From the NCBI RefSeq assembly GCF_002246015.1, contig NZ_NOLJ01000009.1:194966-258965 (forward strand): 64,000 nt of DNA, given 5' to 3'. Origin of the DNA: Nostoc sp. 'Peltigera membranacea cyanobiont' 210A. Its GTDB lineage: Bacteria; Cyanobacteriota; Cyanobacteriia; Cyanobacteriales; Nostocaceae. Made by a program: the position numbers and the translations under genes. Shown one piece after another: positions 43,709 through 51,469 of this stretch. The notes below the pieces were generated by a model. It worked only from the letters and a program-made list of their open reading frames with translations, was not told the origin of the DNA and searched no databases. Position 1 is the first letter of the stretch. The number at the start of each line of letters is the position of its first letter.

Positions 43709-44149
43709 TTGCTTTCAATTGATGAAGTCTTTCAGTTGGAATTGAGTTTGATGATATGTGAGAACGTTATTTACACCCAGAAAACACTTGCCGAAAGATA
43801 CGGGATTTCCATTGCCGCTTTACAGCGGTGGTATCCCTATGCTGGTATAGTCAAACCCCGAAAGCGGGGAGGATATTTTGATGCAACAACAGTCGAGATT
43901 GCGGATGTTTTTTACGTTGCTATCAAGATTCGGCGGCTGACTTGTGAAGAATATTTACAGCAGGTAATTCCTGCTGGTGGCTTAGATGCTTATTTGCAAA
44001 AAGTTAATGACGTAAGCCTTTATGACTTTTTGACTAAGCATATATCTGATGAAGAAAAAAATAACCCAATTGTGCAAGCAGTAATTAGGAGAATTGAGCG
44101 AAATGAAGCATATCAACAAAGTGGCAGAGACTTTGCAGGTGTCGCCTGA
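43709..44149 (+). CDS. MerR-like helix-turn-helix regulator
   Basis: 146 aa from TTG 43709; ATG 43751 is an alternative giving 132 aa. The segment TQKTLAERYGISIAALQRWYPYAGIVKPRKRGGYFDATT is a winged helix-turn-helix of MerR/excisionase type, followed by helices. First gene of the long + strand run of element genes, with a palindrome just upstream, so it is a plausible controller of the element. It overlaps the next gene by about 47 bases. Confidence 0.68.
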   Translation: MLSIDEVFQLELSLMICENVIYTQKTLAERYGISIAALQRWYPYAGIVKPRKRGGYFDATTVEIADVFYVAIKIRRLTCEEYLQQVIPAGGLDAYLQKVNDVSLYDFLTKHISDEEKNNPIVQAVIRRIERNEAYQQSGRDFAGVA

Positions 44150-44723
44150 TGTAGTACGTACCTGCTGTCGGTTGTTGGATTTAGCTTTGCAGTCAAATGA
44201 TACACTTGATGAAACTGTTGAGCAGCAGCTAGTTCAACTTAAAGAGACAGCCTCCCGTGAAGGTATGTCCCTTGAAGAAGCAGCCCAGCATTTGATTGCA
44301 ATGCGCGATCGCAAATCAGAAGTAGGCGAACATAAGTTCGACAAGCGCGAGTACATCAAACAGCGATTTGGCGTAGACCCAGAACAAGCTTCACCCGACA
44401 GCTTTGTAGGAATACTTTACCGAGATGCAGATAGGGGTATTCAGTTAGGGGAATTACGCCATAAAGTGGTGCTTGAATCTTCGACACTTGCTCTAGAAGA
44501 ATTTGTTTTTCATGGCAGCAGTTTACTTGGTGAAGGTAATACTTCCGTTCCACCTGGTTACGATGAAGCGCAAGAGCGAATTAACTCGCGCATCGATAAC
44601 GATTTTTTCGGCAAAGTGAACTGGGGGGAACAGACTCATCCACTGTTAGTCGGTACATCGACACCGCAGCCGAGACAGTTGAAGTCCTCGCAGCCGAAAA
44701 CCGGGCAATCTCCGAAGAAATAG
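44103..44723 (+). CDS. Hypothetical helical protein of the element
   Basis: The start is at ATG 44103 with AGGAG upstream (44088-44092). 206 aa. The N-terminus (KHINKVAETLQVSPDVVRTCCRLLDL) looks like a small DNA-binding helix-turn-helix; the middle is helical, and the C-terminal 40 residues are Pro/Ser/Gln/Lys-rich and probably disordered. It overlaps the MerR-like gene, so the two are coupled. No family recognised. Confidence 0.65.
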   Translation: MKHINKVAETLQVSPDVVRTCCRLLDLALQSNDTLDETVEQQLVQLKETASREGMSLEEAAQHLIAMRDRKSEVGEHKFDKREYIKQRFGVDPEQASPDSFVGILYRDADRGIQLGELRHKVVLESSTLALEEFVFHGSSLLGEGNTSVPPGYDEAQERINSRIDNDFFGKVNWGEQTHPLLVGTSTPQPRQLKSSQPKTGQSPKK

Positions 44724-44731
44724 TAGCTCAA

Positions 44732-44992
44732 ATGCTACCCATCTGCTATCAAATACGGGATGAGAGTTTACTCAACTTGAGAAAGACATCTACTCAGGCA
44801 GTTGGTATAAATTTACTTTCGGTAGTAGCTGGGACTGTGATTGGGACGTGGGTAGCAGTCCCCCCAACTCAAGAGAGACAAGAAATTCCGAGTATTCAGC
44901 CAATTTTGATTGGTGTGGGTATAGGTGAATTAGTTGGTTTGATTCTGGCACTAGTAATAATTTGGTTTACCAGGGACGAACAAAAAACCTAA
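44732..44992 (+). CDS. Small membrane protein (86 aa)
   Basis: Two hydrophobic stretches (about residues 23-42 and 55-77: GIGELVGLILALVIIWF) separated by a polar loop, with a short charged C-terminus. Starts 8 nt after the previous stop. One of several small membrane proteins in the block; function not assigned. Confidence 0.6.
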   Translation: MLPICYQIRDESLLNLRKTSTQAVGINLLSVVAGTVIGTWVAVPPTQERQEIPSIQPILIGVGIGELVGLILALVIIWFTRDEQKT

Positions 44993-45052
44993 TCAACTTT
45001 TCAAAATTAAGGACATTACTCAATTTAGTCGCATTATTGCCAGGGAGCAGGT

Positions 45053-45271
45053 ATGAGTGCAGCATTTGACTTTTTGGTTAACACAGCAGGCGGTTTGTTG
45101 ATGAACCTGGGTGTTTCCGGGATGGTAGGACAATTATTGGGAGTGGGGGCAACCCTTGCCTTGCATCCTCTGTTGCTACTAACCGGGATAGTTGTAGGTG
45201 GTGCGGGAATTGCGATCGCGCGCGAGTTAAATAAGCGCCCTCAGTTGCAGTTGGTTGTTGATAATACATGA
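45053..45271 (+). CDS. Small membrane protein (72 aa)
   Basis: AGGGAGCAGGT precedes ATG 45053. Nearly the whole chain is hydrophobic and Gly-rich (two transmembrane segments, about residues 12-30 and 36-56), ending in a short charged tail. Its size and two-helix, Gly-rich layout recall small pilin- or VirB2-like or holin-like proteins, but no family can be claimed. It lies 10 nt before the next gene. Confidence 0.65.
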   Translation: MSAAFDFLVNTAGGLLMNLGVSGMVGQLLGVGATLALHPLLLLTGIVVGGAGIAIARELNKRPQLQLVVDNT

Positions 45272-45281
45272 GGGGTAAATT

Positions 45282-46124
45282 ATGTTTACTCCTACACCTG
45301 TGCGAAATAAACAGCCAAGTCGCAGAAAGAAAAAGGTAAATGTTACCCTGTGGACGGTTTGTTCAACTGTTAGTGCGCTGTCTGTTATAGGGGCGGTTGC
45401 ATTGATGGTTGGATGGAAGCAACAGGTTCCAGGTAATCAAATATCGGAGGTACAACAGGTAAAGGCGCAAGTTTCCCAAATTCGGGAAGTGTACTTAGAA
45501 AAGCTTTCCCGTACTGACTACAATATAGACCATCTTTCCAGTTACTCCTCAGTCGAGGGTGCGCCTACTCTTACAGGCTGGCGACAGTTGGCGGCGGCAT
45601 TGTGGGGACAGCAATTGCGGGGTGAAATATCCAGAATGCAGGCTAATGATAAATCTGGGTTTTACCGCCTTCACTATATGCCGGCACTGGAGATAGTTAA
45701 ATTCAACTCGCTGGATGTTTTACTAGAAGCGGCTTCTGGTAATAATACTTTTTACTGGGGGTACCGCAAAACCGATGGTACGAAAGTTGAGGAGAAGATA
45801 CCAACTGGTGCGGCTGCTGTTTTAATTTTGGGTAAATTAGAGGCGATTGATTACGCTCAAAACTTGGAATCTCAACCATCAGTTGATCTGAATCAAATGC
45901 TAATTCAGATTAAGAATGCTCAAGAACCATATTCTCTTGCACAGGCGCAGCTGTTACGAGCGCGGGGGTATTTAGATCCAGTAGAGCAGATGGCACAGGT
46001 GGCAGACATCCGCGAGAGAATACACCAACGGGAGGAGCAAAGGCGGATGTATATCCAACAAATGAAGAAGCAATTACCTCAGCCAGTTCCTAATAAACAG
46101 CCTGTTAATAAATCGAGGGGATGA
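45282..46124 (+). CDS. Single-pass membrane protein of the element
   Basis: 280 aa. A basic N-terminal tail (PSRRKKKVN) precedes one transmembrane helix (about residues 23-44). The remaining 230 residues are predicted outside the cytoplasm: a helical region, a YWGYRKTDG beta segment and a long Gln/Arg-rich coiled-coil C-terminus. GAGGGGTAAATT precedes the ATG. The topology resembles bitopic scaffold proteins of envelope machines; no family recognised. Confidence 0.68.
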   Translation: MFTPTPVRNKQPSRRKKKVNVTLWTVCSTVSALSVIGAVALMVGWKQQVPGNQISEVQQVKAQVSQIREVYLEKLSRTDYNIDHLSSYSSVEGAPTLTGWRQLAAALWGQQLRGEISRMQANDKSGFYRLHYMPALEIVKFNSLDVLLEAASGNNTFYWGYRKTDGTKVEEKIPTGAAAVLILGKLEAIDYAQNLESQPSVDLNQMLIQIKNAQEPYSLAQAQLLRARGYLDPVEQMAQVADIRERIHQREEQRRMYIQQMKKQLPQPVPNKQPVNKSRG

Positions 46125-46128
46125 TGTC

Positions 46129-46698
46129 ATGTATGTCAAGTTTGCTGCCGCGATAATTTGCATAGCTTTGTGTTCGCTCAATGTTGTAGCGGCAGTCAAA
46201 CGTACCCCTATTCGTACTACCCTTGAAGGTTCAACTCGCACAACAGTTGAGATGATGCCATCTCCCAATTCAGGAGTGCATTGGATGAGTGCAGTTATAT
46301 TTCTGGCTGGGTTTACTTGTTTTTTGGGCTGGGGAATTTCTGACTATAACAATGCAATTGAAGAAAGAGATGAAGTGTCTGATAACTTGGCTAATCCTGG
46401 CAATCGACAACTTCATGTTGGTGTTTCTGATACTGATATTCAGCCTTCTTTAATGCCCCCAGTATCACCTACTCCTGGGATGAGGTTAAATAGCGAATTC
46501 TCTGCCAAGAATGTAGTTCAATTTTCTCCTCGTTCTAGTGTTTCTGGCTTAGGGCGAGTACATAGTAGCCAATTTGTTGAAGATGGAGTGCAAAACCAAC
46601 TTGGAATGTTATCTCCAGAAGAGTTTTACACCCAACTTCAGGATGAAGATTTCTGGGAAGATACTAACTCCCAGGTAAATGATAAACCTGCCAGCTAG
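46129..46698 (+). CDS. Two-helix membrane protein of the element
   Basis: 189 aa. An N-terminal signal-like helix (residues 3-22) and a second helix (about 53-72, AVIFLAGFTCFLGWGI) are followed by a 110-residue polar, Ser/Pro/Asn-rich tail. Begins 4 nt after the previous stop. No family recognised. Confidence 0.62.
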   Translation: MYVKFAAAIICIALCSLNVVAAVKRTPIRTTLEGSTRTTVEMMPSPNSGVHWMSAVIFLAGFTCFLGWGISDYNNAIEERDEVSDNLANPGNRQLHVGVSDTDIQPSLMPPVSPTPGMRLNSEFSAKNVVQFSPRSSVSGLGRVHSSQFVEDGVQNQLGMLSPEEFYTQLQDEDFWEDTNSQVNDKPAS

Positions 46699-46720
46699 TT
46701 ACTTAATTTGAGGTCATATT

Positions 46721-47209
46721 ATGAGTAGAAATCAGCGCCGCAACTTTGATGTTGATTATTCTGAAGGTGGATCAATTGTGCCTGCAAACCGCTTGCAAAA
46801 TATGTTGCAGCAGGTACAGCAGGGAGGAATAGTAAATCAGCAACCTAACGTTTCTCCCATGACTACTTATGAGACTCAGCCAGTAGAAGTTAGGTATATC
46901 AATGCACCTACTTCCTATAAGCCGAGGGTTCCTCAGATAGAAATTCCCTACATTGAGACTTGGAAAGCACACCGCCTGCATCCGCAAAACCCCTGGAGAT
47001 TTGGCTGGTATCCAGTATATTTTTTATCTGATGTAATTAAATCTCCTGTGGGTGTAGCTGGTGTGGGAGTCTGGTTGTTAATAATGCTGTTGAATTTTTT
47101 CCTAAATGGCAGTTATACCGGGCCGGGGTATGCGTCTGGGAAGAAGATTGAAGTTGTACCCAAGGAAGTTCCCTCTTTTGCCCTGCCTGTGGTTAAGCAA
47201 TTGGAATAA
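46721..47209 (+). CDS. Membrane protein with Gln-rich N-terminus
   Basis: 162 aa. A long polar, Gln/Asn/Pro-rich N-terminal region (1-100) precedes one transmembrane helix (about 112-130, VGVWLLIMLLNFFL) and a short C-terminal tail. The stop overlaps the start of the next gene (TAATG at 47207-47211). Part of the same tightly spaced operon. Confidence 0.62.
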   Translation: MSRNQRRNFDVDYSEGGSIVPANRLQNMLQQVQQGGIVNQQPNVSPMTTYETQPVEVRYINAPTSYKPRVPQIEIPYIETWKAHRLHPQNPWRFGWYPVYFLSDVIKSPVGVAGVGVWLLIMLLNFFLNGSYTGPGYASGKKIEVVPKEVPSFALPVVKQLE

Positions 47210-47550
47210 TGACGGTAAAGGCAATTTTTTGGTTCGTACTGCTGGTATGGATTGCAGATATTTTACAACCGGGATATTTGCAGTTTTATAACTGGCGTAA
47301 TGCTGTGGCATTGGTACAAAAGCTTCAGTTTTCATCGTCGCCTGTTGTACCCACTGCTGCACCTGGCGTGAATATATCTTCTACTCCTGTTCCTACACGT
47401 TACTCCCCGCAAGTAAGGGAACCTGCAACATCTGGGGATGGGCTAAATTCTCCTGATTGCCGTGTAGCTAGGAATGACTTTGAGGAAGTATTGAGTACTG
47501 CAAAGATTGGTTGTTGGCAGGTTTCTCCTGCTAATGAGAGAAGGCGTTGA
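47209..47550 (+). CDS. Small secreted or membrane-anchored protein
   Basis: 113 aa with a hydrophobic N-terminal helix (AIFWFVLLVWIADIL), a Pro/Ser/Val-rich linker and a C-terminal domain with two Cys (DCRVARND, IGCWQVS). Coupled to the preceding gene by a 1-base overlap. Might be a periplasmic partner of the M23 peptidase encoded next. Confidence 0.55.
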   Translation: MTVKAIFWFVLLVWIADILQPGYLQFYNWRNAVALVQKLQFSSSPVVPTAAPGVNISSTPVPTRYSPQVREPATSGDGLNSPDCRVARNDFEEVLSTAKIGCWQVSPANERRR

Positions 47551-47554
47551 GGCA

Positions 47555-48205
47555 ATGCGAATAATCTTTGAAACTGATGGTGGCAAAGAGGTTAGTAATT
47601 CGGCTGTAACTTGTTTGGATAAGACAGTCGATACTAGTTCGAGTGCAAATTGGAGATATGCGATCGCAACCTCAATTGTAATTGCAGCTATGGTCATCCC
47701 CCAGGTTTCTGGCTGGATTGAATCTCAACTGTTAGTTAAATCTCTCCAAGGTCTAATATTACCTAGAACTGTTGTTAGCAATAAGGTTTTAAATAACGGT
47801 CAAATTGCCTTTCCTACTGCGGCTGGTACTCCTGTAACTAGTGAGTTTGGTTGGCGGACACACCCCATTACAGGCGATCGCAAGTTTCACGCGGGGATTG
47901 ATTTTGGTGCAGCGAAGGGTACGCCAATTTATGCGATTGATGCTGGTCGAGTAGTTTTTGCAGGCGACAAGGGTGGTTATGGCAAAGCAGTTATTATTCA
48001 GCATCAGGGAAGTTTATCTACTCTGTACGGTCATGCCAGTCAGCTGTATGTACAGCAAGGACAACAAGTTGTGCGTGGGCAGATGATTGCAGCAGTAGGT
48101 AGTACGGGCTTTTCCACGGGGCCGCATTTGCATTTTGAAGTTCACGTTAATGGTGTAACACAGAACCCCCGTCCTTATTTACACGAATATTTAGCTAATC
48201 GTTGA
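47555..48205 (+). CDS. M23-family peptidoglycan endopeptidase
   Basis: The start is ATG 47555, 4 nt after the previous stop; upstream in-frame ATGs overlap the earlier gene. 216 aa. A transmembrane anchor (about residues 36-54) precedes a LytM/M23 domain with TSEFGWRTHP, the zinc ligands in FHAGIDFG and the terminal PHLHFEV motif, all intact. It would cut peptide cross-links of the cell wall. In an element with an FtsK-like ATPase and a second wall hydrolase this fits local opening of the peptidoglycan for DNA transfer. Confidence 0.88.
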   Translation: MRIIFETDGGKEVSNSAVTCLDKTVDTSSSANWRYAIATSIVIAAMVIPQVSGWIESQLLVKSLQGLILPRTVVSNKVLNNGQIAFPTAAGTPVTSEFGWRTHPITGDRKFHAGIDFGAAKGTPIYAIDAGRVVFAGDKGGYGKAVIIQHQGSLSTLYGHASQLYVQQGQQVVRGQMIAAVGSTGFSTGPHLHFEVHVNGVTQNPRPYLHEYLANR

Positions 48206-48312
48206 AGTTATGAGTCGTGATACCTAAAACCCCAAATAAATCCGGTGCATATAAGCGTATAGCAAAATAAATTTGGCTTTCTTAAATCAGTCGAGATAAA
48301 TCAGGTTGAGCC

Positions 48313-49539
48313 ATGATAATCTATGAGTTTAAAGTCAAAGGAAAAGAAAAGCAGTATCGTGCTATTGACGAAGCCATTCGCACCAGTCAATTCATCCAAA
48401 ACAAATGTTTACGTTACTGGATGGATAATAAAAATGTAGGCAAGTATGACCTCAGCAAATACTGTGCGATACTAGCTGCTGAATTTCCCTTTGCTGCTCA
48501 ACTAAATTCAATGGCTCGGCAGTCGGCGGCAGAACGTTCTTGGAGCGCAATTAGCCGATTTTACGATAACTGCAAGAAAAAGATTAATGGTAAAAAGGGT
48601 TTCCCAAAGTTTAAGAAAAATTGCCGATCAGTGGAGTACAAAACCTCTGGGTGGAAGCTTTCTAAAACTCGTAAAGCCATTAGTTTTTCAGATAAGAAAG
48701 GCATAGGAACACTCAATTTGAAGGGAACTTATGATCTTAATTACTACGACATTAAACAAATTAAGCGTGTCCGTTTAGTACGTCGCGCTGACGGTTACTA
48801 CGCTCAGTTCGTACTTGATGTTGATGTTAAGGTTAAAACGCAGCCAACAAATCAAGTAGTTGGTATCGACTTAGGATTAAAGTATTTCATTGCTGATAGT
48901 AGAGGTAATGTAGAACCCTCGCCCCAGTTTTACCGCAAGTCGGAAAAGCAGTTGAATCGAGCTAATCGCAAAAAATCTAAGAAATTCAATCAAGCTAAAA
49001 ATAAAGCCAAGCTTCGTCAGTCTAATAATTACTACAAAGCTAGAAATAGGTATGCGCGTAAGCATTTAAGAGTAAGTAGGCAGCGAAAAGAGTATTGCAA
49101 GAGATTGGCGTACTCCGTCATCCAATCTAATGATTTGGTAGCCTATGAAGATTTAAATGTGAAAGGCATGGTCAAGAACCAACATCTAGCTAAATCAATC
49201 AGTGATGCTGGTTGGTCAACTTTCCGCAGTTGGGTAGAGTATTTTGGTCATAAATATGGGAAGGTAACGGTTGCTGTCTCTCCTCACAACACAAGCCAAA
49301 ATTGCTCTAACTGCGGCAAGAAAGTGAATAAATCTCTATCTACTAGAACCCATATTTGCACACATTGCGGATATGTAGAAGACAGAGATGTCAATGCCAG
49401 TATAAATATCCTGAACCTAGGATTAAGTACCGTGGGGCACACGGGAAATTACGCTTGGGGAGATTTGCCCTCTTGGGGAATTGGTGTAAACCAATTGTCT
49501 AACGGCGAGTCACTGAACCAAGAATCCCTTTCTCTTTAG
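48313..49539 (+). CDS. tnpB: TnpB (IS200/IS605-family RNA-guided nuclease)
   Basis: 408 aa. RuvC-like residues are visible in VVGIDLGLKYF, YEDLNV and RDVNASINILN, and a zinc finger in CSNCGKKV ... CTHCGYVE. The N-terminal helical region (AIRTSQFIQNKCLRYWM) is normal. No tnpA transposase gene is present, so this is a solo TnpB (IS1341-type) element. The 3' end of the gene runs into the right-end hairpin, where such elements encode their guide RNA. It sits between the M23 and lysozyme genes of the element. Confidence 0.93.
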   Translation: MIIYEFKVKGKEKQYRAIDEAIRTSQFIQNKCLRYWMDNKNVGKYDLSKYCAILAAEFPFAAQLNSMARQSAAERSWSAISRFYDNCKKKINGKKGFPKFKKNCRSVEYKTSGWKLSKTRKAISFSDKKGIGTLNLKGTYDLNYYDIKQIKRVRLVRRADGYYAQFVLDVDVKVKTQPTNQVVGIDLGLKYFIADSRGNVEPSPQFYRKSEKQLNRANRKKSKKFNQAKNKAKLRQSNNYYKARNRYARKHLRVSRQRKEYCKRLAYSVIQSNDLVAYEDLNVKGMVKNQHLAKSISDAGWSTFRSWVEYFGHKYGKVTVAVSPHNTSQNCSNCGKKVNKSLSTRTHICTHCGYVEDRDVNASINILNLGLSTVGHTGNYAWGDLPSWGIGVNQLSNGESLNQESLSL

Positions 49540-49547
49540 AGCAGGGA
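49525..49547 (+). repeat. Right-end hairpin of the TnpB element
   Basis: TCCCT ... AGGGA encloses a nested CTCT/AGAG stem, giving an imperfect hairpin that overlaps the tnpB stop codon, as at IS200/IS605 right ends. The guide (omega) RNA is expected to end just beyond it near 49555, the inferred element end. Confidence 0.6.
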
Positions 49548-49662
49548 GTGTCAAGGAGTAGCTTCACTGCCATGTCAGTTGCCATCATGTTATATGCATA
49601 GTTCTGGTAAGGCAATTGATAGTTGGCAATTTGGGTTTATTGTTGGTAGTTTAGTTGAGTTA

Positions 49663-50295
49663 ATGCAGAATACTCGCCGTCAATTTATATTACGTTTTCA
49701 ACCCATTCATCTGTCAACTGCTTCCTTAATTACTTTGGGCATTTATTTTTCAATTTCTCAAAGTACTGGTGTTTCTTCAGCATCATTAAATACTTTAAGA
49801 GGAAGAGTTAGTACAGGTTTTTACTCACCACATCCTTATTCACCACGGTTGAGTGCTTTTTTAGCAACAATTCGTTGGGCAGAAACAGGAACCAGTGAGC
49901 CAGAAAGTTATCGCAAGTTAGTATTTAACGGAACTTTTAATAATTTTTCTACACACCCGTTAAAGAAACAGTGCGCTCCTATTAATGGCAAAAATGTTTG
50001 TTCAACTGCGGCTGGTGCTTATCAAATGTTGGATAAAAGTTGGTATGACCTTCAGCCAAAGTTAAACTTAAAGAATTTTAGCCCAGCTTCTCAGGACAAG
50101 ATGGCAATTGAATATATTCGTCGTAATAATGCTTTAAGCGACATTGAAGCAGGAAGGTTTGATACTGCTGTATGTAAAGTAGGTAGGGTATGGGCCAGTC
50201 TTATTTGCAACTCGTACAATCAAAACCCACGAACTTTAAAAGAGTTACGTAATTATTATCAAAAAATGTTGGTAGTTTATGGAGGTCAAAAATAG
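49663..50295 (+). CDS. Phage-type lysozyme / lytic transglycosylase
   Basis: From ATG 49663 this is 210 aa; the frame is open back to 49579 and the true start may have been affected by the TnpB insertion upstream. After a hydrophobic N-terminal anchor (about residues 14-32) comes a lambda-endolysin-like domain: SAFLATIRWAETGT with the catalytic Glu, FNNFSTHP, STAAGAYQMLDKSWYDL and VWASL. It would cleave the glycan strands of peptidoglycan. With the M23 peptidase it makes a two-enzyme wall-opening set. Confidence 0.82.
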   Translation: MQNTRRQFILRFQPIHLSTASLITLGIYFSISQSTGVSSASLNTLRGRVSTGFYSPHPYSPRLSAFLATIRWAETGTSEPESYRKLVFNGTFNNFSTHPLKKQCAPINGKNVCSTAAGAYQMLDKSWYDLQPKLNLKNFSPASQDKMAIEYIRRNNALSDIEAGRFDTAVCKVGRVWASLICNSYNQNPRTLKELRNYYQKMLVVYGGQK

Positions 50296-51419
50296 GGTAA
50301 AGGTTTGTGCCATTTACGTTTTAACTTAGGTACATTAACTTGGGATAGTATTTTCCATAATTCTATTCCTCGTTTCCCTGCTACATGATATCGATAAGCT
50401 TTTGAATTCATGCTTTGTTTGGGTTTAGCACATTTGTAGTGATTATTAGGAACCCAAATATCAAACCAGTATTTTACCCAATTCAGTACTTCTATTGTTC
50501 CTGTGAGGTCTATTTCTATGCTATTAACTTTTCCTTTGACTTTGAATAAATTTACTCCCCCATCCCCATCTATTAATCCGATAATGAATGCTTTTATCAA
50601 TTGCTCATTATCTAAATCAGGAGGTTTAAGAGTCAAAGATTTATTTGGTGTAATATTAAATCTGCCAATTAAATCATCACATATTTGTTTACTATTTATT
50701 CTCAATCTAAAGGCTTTACCATTAGTGTAGGTTTTTCCAAATGGATATTGATGTTTTTGATTAGAGTTATGCATTTCGGCTATTTGACGATTACATTCAA
50801 GTAAATCCTTTAATGTTTTTAAATGCTCTAAATCTTGTTCGTGTAGTCCTACCTCTAAAATATAACCATGACTTGAATAATTTATGCATCCATCAGCTGC
50901 TAAAAATCCTGCCCAATAGCAATTTTCTAAACTTGGAGTGCTAAAATAATTATGATTAACTGTATATGACTCAAGTTTTCTTAATTTCATTGCTTGAGCT
51001 TTGGCTCTTACCCCTGCTTCGTCTCTACCTAATTTTTTTCCTATGACCTCATAAGTTTCAGTTAAATAGTTATCTTTGAGGTATTGTATTTCATCTTTTG
51101 TCCATCTATGGCGTTGTTTTAGGTTAAGTCTTTGTGCTTTAGCGTGAATTGCGGGAAGAGTTCTATGAGGCATGAACTGAGATTGTATCAACTTTGGTGA
51201 TAGCTCAGAGTAAAGTTGGTGTAATATTTCTTCTTCCTCGACAGTCCATTGTGGTTCAAGTGTTAATCCTAGTAACCTCAGTTTTCCTTTTACTGATTGT
51301 CTACTTCTATATGGGAAATATTCCTGATGTATTTTATCAATATTTGAGCATTTTGTAACTAATTTGGCAAGAAGTTGTTCTTCTTCTGCATTCCATATAT
51401 TCCAATTTTTCATAGTCAA
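50286..51419 (-). CDS. LAGLIDADG homing endonuclease with Myb/SANT-like repeats
   Basis: 377 aa on the opposite strand to its surroundings. The N-terminal 150 residues contain three Trp-anchored SANT/Myb-like repeats (WNAEEEQLLAKLV, WTVEEEEILHQLY, WTKDEIQYLKDNY). The C-terminal half has two LAGLIDADG motifs, YWAGFLAADGCIN and FIIGLIDGDGGVN, with conserved acidic residues, so it is probably an active single-chain nuclease. It overlaps the lysozyme 3' end by 10 bp and is divergent from the FtsK-like gene. There is no intron or intein around it: a free-standing homing gene. Confidence 0.85.
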   Translation of the reverse strand: MTMKNWNIWNAEEEQLLAKLVTKCSNIDKIHQEYFPYRSRQSVKGKLRLLGLTLEPQWTVEEEEILHQLYSELSPKLIQSQFMPHRTLPAIHAKAQRLNLKQRHRWTKDEIQYLKDNYLTETYEVIGKKLGRDEAGVRAKAQAMKLRKLESYTVNHNYFSTPSLENCYWAGFLAADGCINYSSHGYILEVGLHEQDLEHLKTLKDLLECNRQIAEMHNSNQKHQYPFGKTYTNGKAFRLRINSKQICDDLIGRFNITPNKSLTLKPPDLDNEQLIKAFIIGLIDGDGGVNLFKVKGKVNSIEIDLTGTIEVLNWVKYWFDIWVPNNHYKCAKPKQSMNSKAYRYHVAGKRGIELWKILSQVNVPKLKRKWHKPLPYF

Positions 51420-51469
51420 TTTTTTTAGTCATTAACTCAATTTTATCATTCTAATAATTGAAAAAAACA

